Below the pieces are notes generated by a model. The model made no database searches. It was not told the DNA's origin and saw nothing but the letters and a program-made list of their open reading frames with translations. From Rhodohalobacter mucosus (GTDB taxonomy: Bacteria; Bacteroidota; Rhodothermia; Balneolales; Balneolaceae): 64,000 nucleotides of DNA. Position numbers and translations under genes: made by a program. The stretch covers positions 124,001-188,000 of the forward strand of contig NZ_QGGB01000007.1 of assembly GCF_003150675.1 (NCBI RefSeq), in the 5' to 3' direction. Below, in pieces: positions 27,451 to 33,863 of this stretch (position 1 is its first letter; every line of letters begins with the position of its first letter).

Positions 27451-28206
27451 TTGCTAATAAAAAATCAGGTGCTCTCTGATATAGAAAGCAAAAAGTATAC
27501 GATAAAATTTGCCAGAACAGAAGATGAGGTCGATGCTGCCCTTCAGCTGAGGTACCGTGTTTTCAAAGAGGAACTGGAGCGTCAGTTTACTTTTTCCGGG
27601 GAACGGGATAAAGATGAATATGATGATCAGGCCCATCACCTGATTGTTGTGGATAATGATTCAGAGCAAGTTATCGGTACCTACAGATTGCAAACATACG
27701 AGCAGGCCAAAGCGGGCAACGGTTTTGTCAGCGAAAAACGTTTCAGGCTTGATCAGTTTCCGGACCATGTAATAAAAAATGCAGTGGAAGTGGGCAGAGC
27801 CTGTATTAGTCCGGAGCACAGAAGCGGAAGAGTTCTTTTTCTGCTTTGGAAAGGTTTTGCCGGTTATTTGACTCACTTCGAGAAACGCTATCTTTTCGGG
27901 TACGCAGCTTTTGGAACAACCGACTTTGGACTCATTCTCAATACCTGCAGATACCTCAGGGAAAGGGGGTATTACCATCCGGATTTTTACATTGAGGCAA
28001 AACCCGAATACAAGATCAACCCGGACCTGAAATATGAAAAATCGGACAAGATTGACCTTCCTCCACTTTTTGAAAACTATCTGAACGTTGATTCCACCGT
28101 TTGCAGTGAGCCATCCTTTGATAAAGAGCTGATGCTTGCCCACTGTTTGATTCTGCTTGACGTTGAAAACATATCCGACAGAACCAGAAAACTCTTTTTC
28201 GGCTGA
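27451..28206 (+). CDS. olsB: GNAT-family acyltransferase, OlsB-like (ornithine lipid synthesis)
   Basis: A 251-residue protein of the OlsB class, which acylates the alpha-amino group of ornithine with 3-hydroxy-fatty acid to give lyso-ornithine lipid. The family pattern is visible: IKFARTEDEVDAALQLRYRVFKEEL, GTYRLQTYEQAK, VEVGRACISPEHRSGRVLFLLWKGFAGYL, LFGYAAFGTTDFG and the C-terminal DPDFYIEAKPEY-like stretch. A putative OlsA follows 70 bp downstream, which supports the assignment. The start is TTG at 27451; GTG at 27469 is an alternative. Ornithine lipids replace phospholipids under phosphate limitation. Confidence 0.75.
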   Translation: MLIKNQVLSDIESKKYTIKFARTEDEVDAALQLRYRVFKEELERQFTFSGERDKDEYDDQAHHLIVVDNDSEQVIGTYRLQTYEQAKAGNGFVSEKRFRLDQFPDHVIKNAVEVGRACISPEHRSGRVLFLLWKGFAGYLTHFEKRYLFGYAAFGTTDFGLILNTCRYLRERGYYHPDFYIEAKPEYKINPDLKYEKSDKIDLPPLFENYLNVDSTVCSEPSFDKELMLAHCLILLDVENISDRTRKLFFG

Positions 28207-28276
28207 TTTTTTTTGGATTTGAGCGGTAATCATCCGTGCTTTTATCTGCACGCTGTCAAATCAACTTACACTACAG

Positions 28277-29056
28277 ATGCGAAAATTCAGATCCATATTC
28301 AGGGTTTCATTGCTGATAGTGTTCACAATGATGACGTATCTGCTCTACCTGGTACCCTATCTTTTTTTCAGGTTGGCCGGATTTAATTACCATCCCCTGC
28401 GTAATCTCCATATGCGCACCTGGTCGAGAGGGGTGTCGAGAATCCTGAATATCAAAATCAATGTAGAGGGCAAAGCCCCCGAGCCGCCGTTCTTCCTGGT
28501 GTCGAACCATCTGAGCTATATTGATATCGTACCCATGTTTCTGAACCTGAAATGCACATTTGTTGCAAAGAAAGAGGTAAGAAGCTGGCCTGTACTTGGC
28601 TTTATGGTTGCAACCATGGGGGTTATATTTGTAGACAGATCACGTAAACGGGACGTAAAGCGCGTAAATTCGATTCTAACGAATAGTCTTACCCGGTACC
28701 AGGGTGTGGTTGTATTCCCGGAGGGAACCACTTCTGGGGGAGAGAAGATACTGCCATTCAGGCCGCCGCTTCTTGAATTCCCTTCAACCATGGAGATTCC
28801 GGTTTACTATGCATCGATTCGCTATGAAACAGATACCGAAAGAGGCGACCTGCCGGCAGAACGCAGTGTTTGTTTCTATGGTGCAAGGGATCCATTCCAC
28901 AAACATGTGATGATGCTTGCGGCCAATCGCAGAATAAATTGCACGATGAGTTTTTCAGATACGCCGGTTACCAGAAAAAACCGAAAGGAGCTGGCCAATG
29001 AACTTCAGGAAAGGGTGAGTGAACTATTTGAACCAATGGAATCATCAAAGGGATAA
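28277..29056 (+). CDS. olsA: 1-acylglycerol-3-phosphate-type O-acyltransferase, OlsA-like
   Basis: A PlsC-family acyltransferase of 259 residues. The catalytic HX4D motif is H78-LSYI-D83 and the acceptor site FPEGTTSGG is downstream; KKEVRSWPVLGFM fits the third block. An N-terminal helix anchors it (LLIVFTMMTYLLYLVPYLFF). Next to the OlsB-like gene it would O-acylate lyso-ornithine lipid; alone it could also be a plain phospholipid acyltransferase. It starts at an ATG and ends 131 bp before the acidic lipoprotein gene. Confidence 0.8.
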   Translation: MRKFRSIFRVSLLIVFTMMTYLLYLVPYLFFRLAGFNYHPLRNLHMRTWSRGVSRILNIKINVEGKAPEPPFFLVSNHLSYIDIVPMFLNLKCTFVAKKEVRSWPVLGFMVATMGVIFVDRSRKRDVKRVNSILTNSLTRYQGVVVFPEGTTSGGEKILPFRPPLLEFPSTMEIPVYYASIRYETDTERGDLPAERSVCFYGARDPFHKHVMMLAANRRINCTMSFSDTPVTRKNRKELANELQERVSELFEPMESSKG

Positions 29057-29187
29057 ATACTTGTCAAGCCGGGCTTTTAAAAAAAAATTAAACATGACTA
29101 GGGGGGAGGGTGCGTGTGATCTGTACTATACACACATGACCATACACGCATAATAATAATTCAATCAAATCACTTAACCCCAGAATT

Positions 29188-30336
29188 ATGAACATGTTTA
29201 AAAAAATACTCCCATTCTCACTGCTTGCAGCTGTGCTTTTTGCCGGATGTGATGTAATGGACACTAACCTGGACACAGAGCCTAAATTGCAGGTTCAGAT
29301 GCAGGTCAATTCCACAGGTTCCTTTGCTAAACAACTAACAGCAAGCCAGGATGTTACCAGCTTAGAGATCACAGAAGTGAAGCTTTATGTTGAAGACTTT
29401 GAACTTGACGGAACGCGCGGTACCGAAGATTTTGAGCTGGAAGATATCATCGTAAATCTGCCGCTTGACGGTACCCCTCTGGTAATCACGGAAAAGGAGA
29501 TTCCCGCCGGCTTTTATGATGAATTTGAGCTGGAAGTGGAACGACCGGACGATGATGAATTTGTATCCGATACCGATATCATTGATGAATCTGGTCGCTA
29601 TTCCATTGTAGTAAAAGGTGCCTTTAACGGTGAAAACTTCATGTATCGCTCGAAAGAGGACTTTGAAATTGAAATGGAATTGCATCCGCCTCTCGAAGTA
29701 GGTGAAAACGAGAATACAGCGGTTGTCGTTGAAATTGATATTGACAAATGGTTCCGTGACTCATCAGGCAACCATCTGGATCCGAATGACGATAATAACA
29801 GGGACAATATCGACAGCAATATTGAAAATTCATTCGAAGGGTACGAGGATGATGAGGATGATGACGACAAATCTGAAGATTCTGAAAAGGCAGAAGCCAA
29901 GGCTTACTTCAATAATACAGGTGTTGATTCAGACGCCAGTGGGTATGCTGAGCTTGAGAAACGCACGTACCGAACCGAATTCAAGGTAGAAATTGAAGAC
30001 CTGGATGTCGGAACGTATGAATTATGGGTTGCCGGTGAAATGCGTGCTGAAATTGAGGTAAAGCAGGATGAAGACGGCACAGAAGGTGAGATCGAATTTC
30101 GCAATCCTGCAGAATCTGGTAAGCCAATGCTGGACTTTGACCCGTTGGGTGAGCTGATTACCATTGAACAGGACGGCACCGTGTTCCTTTCAGTTGAGTT
30201 CCCTGCTGAATTGACATACGACGACGACGATGACGATGATGAAGAAGATGACGATGACGATGATGATGACGACGATGATGAAGATGATGATAACGACGAC
30301 GATGACGACGACGATGATGATGAAGATGATGACTAA
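29188..30336 (+). CDS. Aspartate-rich lipoprotein A
   Basis: A 382-residue lipoprotein: signal peptide with lipobox LFAGC (Cys21). The first domain (25-220) is beta-rich and resembles DUF4382-type lipoprotein domains (LQVQMQVN, SLEITEVKLYVEDFELDG, FYDEFELEVE); this family call is tentative. A Glu/Asp/Lys linker (about 218-240) leads to a second, shorter domain of ~100 residues (YELWVAGEMRAEIEV, GKPMLDFDPLGELITI). The C-terminus is a stretch of ~39 residues, nearly all Asp with a few Glu and one Asn. The first domain is closely related to that of the next gene. A binding role for calcium or other cations is possible (inference). Confidence 0.82.
   Translation: MNMFKKILPFSLLAAVLFAGCDVMDTNLDTEPKLQVQMQVNSTGSFAKQLTASQDVTSLEITEVKLYVEDFELDGTRGTEDFELEDIIVNLPLDGTPLVITEKEIPAGFYDEFELEVERPDDDEFVSDTDIIDESGRYSIVVKGAFNGENFMYRSKEDFEIEMELHPPLEVGENENTAVVVEIDIDKWFRDSSGNHLDPNDDNNRDNIDSNIENSFEGYEDDEDDDDKSEDSEKAEAKAYFNNTGVDSDASGYAELEKRTYRTEFKVEIEDLDVGTYELWVAGEMRAEIEVKQDEDGTEGEIEFRNPAESGKPMLDFDPLGELITIEQDGTVFLSVEFPAELTYDDDDDDDEEDDDDDDDDDDDEDDDNDDDDDDDDDEDDD
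30219..30333 (+). repeat. GAY triplet tract encoding the poly-Asp tail
   Basis: About 38 codons of GAC/GAT with a few GAA and one AAC. The codons vary between GAC and GAT, so it is not a perfect microsatellite, but its repetitive form makes length changes by slippage likely. Confidence 0.8.
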
Positions 30337-30363
30337 GTCGGCGTTTTAAATCGAACCTTTCAA

Positions 30364-30397
30364 GCCTGCCGGAGTAGTACCCGGCAGGTTTTTTTAT
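30364..30397 (+). terminator. Intrinsic terminator after lipoprotein A
   Basis: GCCTGCCGG and CCGGCAGG form a strong stem around AGTAGTAC, followed by seven T residues, 27 bp after the stop. Confidence 0.9.
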
Positions 30398-30621
30398 TTC
30401 ATAACGGGACGCTGCCGGCTTAAGCAAGAAACGATTCTGATGAAGGTGGTTTTTTGCCTCCCGGAATTGCTAACCTCCTGCTGCATCTATGGGATTGCCC
30501 GCAAATAGACTGATAAATCTGAGGTGGATAATAAATGAGTTTGCGATTAGGGGTAAGGCGGGTTCTCATCTGTAATACTTACACAACACAATACATAGAA
30601 ACTTTACCTAAACAGAGAACG

Positions 30622-31329
30622 ATGTTTCGAATAATAAAAACCATACCCCTTATACTGCTTACAGGCCTGATTGCCGCATCATGTGATTCAACCAGCTCCG
30701 TACCTGGAGAGGAAGCCTCACTGATGCTGCAGATGCAGGTGCAAACACAAAACATTACTGCCAAATATGTCCAGGGTCAACAGGATGTGTCCGGGCTGAC
30801 TATTGATGAAGTGAAGCTTTACATTGATGAGATGGAGCTGGAAAGCATCGAGAATGATTCACTCGATTTTGAGATAGAAGATTTCATCGTAAACCTGCCA
30901 CTGGATGGTTCCCCGCTTACGCTTACCGAACAGGCACTGCCGCAGGGCATCTATGATGAATTTGAACTCGAAATTGAAAAAGCTGAAGATGACATAAACG
31001 TCAGCGATAGCGATTTCAGAGACGAAACCGGCACATATTCACTTGTTGTACTGGGAACTTTTAACGGTGAAAGCTTCATATTTCGGTCTACGGATGACTT
31101 TGAGCTGGAACTGGAGCTGAATCCACCTCTTGAGCTTACCGGGGGAGAGAGCTCGATTCTTCAGGTAACAGCAGATGTATCAAGCTGGTTCAAGGGTGCA
31201 TCCGGTGAAGATCTGGATCCAAATAATGCTGATAATTTTGAGACCATCAATCAGAACATTGAAAACTCATTCGAAGGATATGAGGATGATGTTGATGACG
31301 ATGATGATGACGATGGTGATGATGACTAA
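30622..31329 (+). CDS. Aspartate-rich lipoprotein B (paralogue)
   Basis: A 235-residue lipoprotein whose start is the ATG at 30622 (MFRIIKTIPLILLTGLIAASC); an upstream ATG at 30535 would hide the signal peptide behind 29 residues. The lipobox gives Cys21. It is a paralogue of the preceding gene: both share EVKLY(V/I), VNLPLDG(T/S)PL, YDEFELE, SFEGYEDD and the same order of strands. It ends after the first domain with a short Asp tail (VDDDDDDDGDDD), where the longer paralogue has an Asp-rich linker. It has its own terminator and similar leader DNA, so it arose by tandem duplication. Function unknown. Confidence 0.82.
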   Translation: MFRIIKTIPLILLTGLIAASCDSTSSVPGEEASLMLQMQVQTQNITAKYVQGQQDVSGLTIDEVKLYIDEMELESIENDSLDFEIEDFIVNLPLDGSPLTLTEQALPQGIYDEFELEIEKAEDDINVSDSDFRDETGTYSLVVLGTFNGESFIFRSTDDFELELELNPPLELTGGESSILQVTADVSSWFKGASGEDLDPNNADNFETINQNIENSFEGYEDDVDDDDDDDGDDD

Positions 31330-31359
31330 TTCAAGTTTGTAATACCCCGAATAAGCCAA

Positions 31360-31402
31360 GGGCCAGCCGGTAGATCATCGGCCGGCCTTTCTTTTTTTCT
31401 CC
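31360..31402 (+). terminator. Probable intrinsic terminator after lipoprotein B
   Basis: GGCCAGCCGG with CGGCCGGCC forms a stem with one mismatch around TAGATCAT, followed by a T-rich run (TTTCTTTTTTTCT). Confidence 0.75.
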
Positions 31403-31838
31403 AAATGTTGATCTCTTGAGAGTGCAAAATTAAGTCTGTTTAAGTTGCTTCAATAAAAAAATAAGTAAAACAAGCTTGAAACAACCTGATTCAGATAGAT
31501 TTCAGATAAGTGTCTTGGAGCAGTTAAATGGGGAGAATGTCTGTCTGGTGAAGAAGGGGTGTTCGCTCCCGAACTAAAAATATTTTTTTCGGAGATGCCC
31601 TAAAGCCAGACATGTGCGCTAATTTAGGCACCGGGCAGGTATGAAGTGGCAATTATCGGTAAGGCAAATGCAACAAAACGGAAAAAAGGTTTCATTTCAT
31701 TGCTTGACTACCTTTTAATATGTTAATACTACTTCAATGACCTTTGACCGTAACACTTATTTGGAAGAATTGAGCATGCAAAGGCTTCGCCCATAACTCT
31801 GCGTTTTTCATCTCATGTAATGGTCAATTTTTGAAATC

Positions 31839-31869
31839 ATAAATCATTGTTATTTCTTCAATGATTTAT
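31839..31869. promoter_or_regulatory. Inverted repeat, candidate operator upstream of the AraC gene
   Basis: Perfect 11-bp arms with a nine-base loop just before the AraC frame opens. The octamer ATAAATCA in its left arm recurs at 32678-32685 in the intercistronic hairpin before the metallo-hydrolase gene, so both may be sites of one regulator (inference). Confidence 0.4.
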
Positions 31870-31970
31870 TGAAACATATATTTCCATAAATTTTCGCAAA
31901 AACAATCCAAAATACACTTTGTATTCTAGATGATTGTCTGATTTTTCAGGGTCAGCATGGCAGATCAGAA

Positions 31971-32654
31971 ATGCATGCTCATCACTATGTTCAATATGGT
32001 CTGAGTAATTCTGATTCTATTAAACTCAGCTCCGAAGAATGGGCTGAGTCAATACGAGTACGGGCATTTATTGTGCCTTCTGATGTATCTCATCAGATAG
32101 AGTTAGACGGTTCAGAAAAAGTGCTCATGATTTGGCTGGATCCTGAATTTTCAATCAAGAGGTCGATGACTGATGCAGATATTATAAATACTTCCTTAGG
32201 GAGTCTTGAATCTGATTTAAAACCATATGCTGTGCAAACTTTGAATTGTGAATCAGCAAATCAAATTCGGGGGATTATTACAGGTTGGCCTGCAGCAGAC
32301 GCTATGGATAAACTGGACAACCGGATTTCTGAAAGTATTAAGTGGATTAAAAGTCGCGTAAAAGATCAAACGATAACGGTAGAACATTTGGCTGAAACTG
32401 TCTATCTAAGTCCGGGAAGGTTGATGCATCTGTTCTCTGAGCAAATAGGTATTCCGATACGTAAATACATTTTGTGGCAGCGACTACGGGCCGCACTCCT
32501 CAAGCTGGCTGATGGAGAGTCTATCACTGAAGCTGCCTACTATGCCGGTTTCACGGATTCTCCTCATATGAATAGGGTTTTTAAAGCAAATTTTGGCATT
32601 ACTCCATCAAAAATATTCAAGAACAGCAGGTTCATACAAGTGATTGGCTGTTGA
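31971..32654 (+). CDS. AraC-family transcriptional regulator
   Basis: A regulator with an N-terminal cupin-like ligand domain and a C-terminal double helix-turn-helix (ITVEHLAETVYLSPGRLMHLFSEQIGIP and ITEAAYYAGFTDSPHMNRVFKANFG). From the ATG at 31971 it is 227 residues, but the frame is open back to 31890 and encodes LCILDDCLIFQGQHGRSE directly before MHAHHYVQY. That segment matches the usual first strands of such cupin domains (a D-x-L-x-F-x-G then H-x-H pattern), so the real protein probably starts further up, perhaps at CTG 31938 or ATT 31890, or the gene has lost its start codon. It is 46 bp upstream of the metallo-hydrolase. Confidence 0.82.
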   Translation: MHAHHYVQYGLSNSDSIKLSSEEWAESIRVRAFIVPSDVSHQIELDGSEKVLMIWLDPEFSIKRSMTDADIINTSLGSLESDLKPYAVQTLNCESANQIRGIITGWPAADAMDKLDNRISESIKWIKSRVKDQTITVEHLAETVYLSPGRLMHLFSEQIGIPIRKYILWQRLRAALLKLADGESITEAAYYAGFTDSPHMNRVFKANFGITPSKIFKNSRFIQVIGC

Positions 32655-32663
32655 CCATGATAT

Positions 32664-32696
32664 CCTATAGCTGAACAATAAATCAGTTATAGGAGG
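32664..32696 (+). promoter_or_regulatory. Hairpin overlapping the ribosome-binding site of the metallo-hydrolase gene
   Basis: CCTATAGCTGA (32664-32674) and TCAGTTATAGG (32683-32693) form an 11-bp stem (one G-U pair in RNA) around ACAATAAA. The Shine-Dalgarno AGGAGG at 32691-32696 overlaps the 3' arm by three bases and lies 4 bp before the ATG at 32701. In RNA this could mask the site; in DNA it could be an operator. Confidence 0.55.
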
Positions 32697-32700
32697 TATT

Positions 32701-33522
32701 ATGGAAATTTTCCCACTACAAACAGGGTCTGTTAAGGTAAAGAAAGCTCAAAAATCACGTGAAAAAGGAGGGATGTTACGTGTTCTCACTTCTGAAAAAT
32801 GGACAGACTGGTTGCCTATTTATGCCTGGTTGATCAAGCACCCTGAAGGAACATTTGTAGTTGACACCGGAGAAACTTCTTTAACATCCCGTAGCGGTTA
32901 TTTTCCCAAATGGCACCCTTATTATCGATATGCGGTCAAGATGGATGTATCCAGAGATGATGAAATTGACCGACAATTGGCTCGATATAATGTTGACTCC
33001 AAAGATGTTGATAAAGTAATACTCACACATTTTCATACAGATCACGCAGGTGGACTGTATCATTTTTCAAACAGTGATATCCTTGTACCCAAATCAGAAT
33101 ATCAGAATGCAAAGGGCACAATAGGAAAATTGAGAGGTTACCTGCCGCAGCATTGGAAGGATTGGTTTAAACCCGATGAAATTGAATTTAAAAAACAGAA
33201 TTATGGTCCGTTTGCAGAGTCATACCCTGTAACCAAAGATGGAAGCATTATGGCAGTACCAACTCCAGGTCATACTCCGGGTCATCTTTCAGTGGTTGCT
33301 GATACCGGTGATAAAAAAGTATTCCTGGCCGGAGATACCAGTTATACAGAGCAACTACTAATAAATCTCCAACCGGACGGAGTAACTCCTGACACAAAAC
33401 AGTCGTTAGATACACAAATGAAGATATTGAAACTGGCTGAACAGGGTCCGGTTATATATTTACCTTCACATGATCCTGAGGCATCTCGTAGACTCAGTAC
33501 AAATAAAACTTTAGCTGTATAA
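32701..33522 (+). CDS. MBL-fold metallo-hydrolase, N-acyl homoserine lactonase-like
   Basis: A 273-residue zinc hydrolase of the metallo-beta-lactamase fold. The metal motif HFHTDH is at H110-H115, with further ligands in PTPGHTPGHLS, LAGDTSYTE and LPSHDPEA. Sequence layout (MLRVL..., a D-T-G in strand 3, a long insert before HxHxDH) resembles AHL lactonases such as AiiA/AttM, which open the lactone ring of quorum signals. Other lactones or phosphonates are possible substrates. It has one of the strongest Shine-Dalgarno sites of the window and probably shares a transcript with the AraC gene, which may respond to its substrate (inference). Confidence 0.83.
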   Translation: MEIFPLQTGSVKVKKAQKSREKGGMLRVLTSEKWTDWLPIYAWLIKHPEGTFVVDTGETSLTSRSGYFPKWHPYYRYAVKMDVSRDDEIDRQLARYNVDSKDVDKVILTHFHTDHAGGLYHFSNSDILVPKSEYQNAKGTIGKLRGYLPQHWKDWFKPDEIEFKKQNYGPFAESYPVTKDGSIMAVPTPGHTPGHLSVVADTGDKKVFLAGDTSYTEQLLINLQPDGVTPDTKQSLDTQMKILKLAEQGPVIYLPSHDPEASRRLSTNKTLAV

Positions 33523-33863
33523 AGAATTAAAAAATATGGGAGTGAAGTATAGGTTGGTTCATAATGAATGATTATAACCAGGTTAAAACTATAAGTTGAA
33601 TAGGATTCCCATACGCCGTGATTGCAGCATAGCGGGGATTGATGGAATTTTGCGCTGACCAATAAATCCATCTTTGATTTCCCGGTAGTAATTAGAGCGA
33701 AAAAAGTTCTTGATTTATAATCATGAATATACACGTAGGCCTATCAATGCAAATACGCTTACACCGTTACTCTATGCGTGACAGGTCAGTCTGAAATGAT
33801 CAGCCCTTTACGCCTTATGACTTGCTAAGGATTCAATAGATAGGACTGAGAGAGTACAAACAT
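33523..33863. other. Intergenic region between convergent metallo-hydrolase and TonB-receptor genes
   Basis: 341 bp between convergent stops. No gene, tRNA or strong terminator hairpin was recognised; an open frame here on the minus strand overlaps the 3' end of the metallo-hydrolase and shows no family pattern. Confidence 0.5.

Larger units (their letters stand above)
31330..31970. other. Long gene-poor region before the AraC gene
   Basis: After the terminator this ~570-bp stretch looks noticeably A/T-rich and holds no convincing gene. Near its right end lies a perfect inverted repeat, ATAAATCATTG (31839-31849) with CAATGATTTAT (31859-31869) around a nine-base loop. The AraC reading frame is open from 31890, so part of this region is probably coding or 5' leader. 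Confidence 0.6.

Noticed and set aside
29598-29900. Serine-rich open frame on the minus strand
   Set aside because: It is the antisense image of the Asp-rich lipoprotein gene (GAT/GAC read as ATC/GTC).
33342-33734. Minus-strand open frame of 130 codons
   Set aside because: It overlaps the 3' end of the metallo-hydrolase and shows no recognisable domain.
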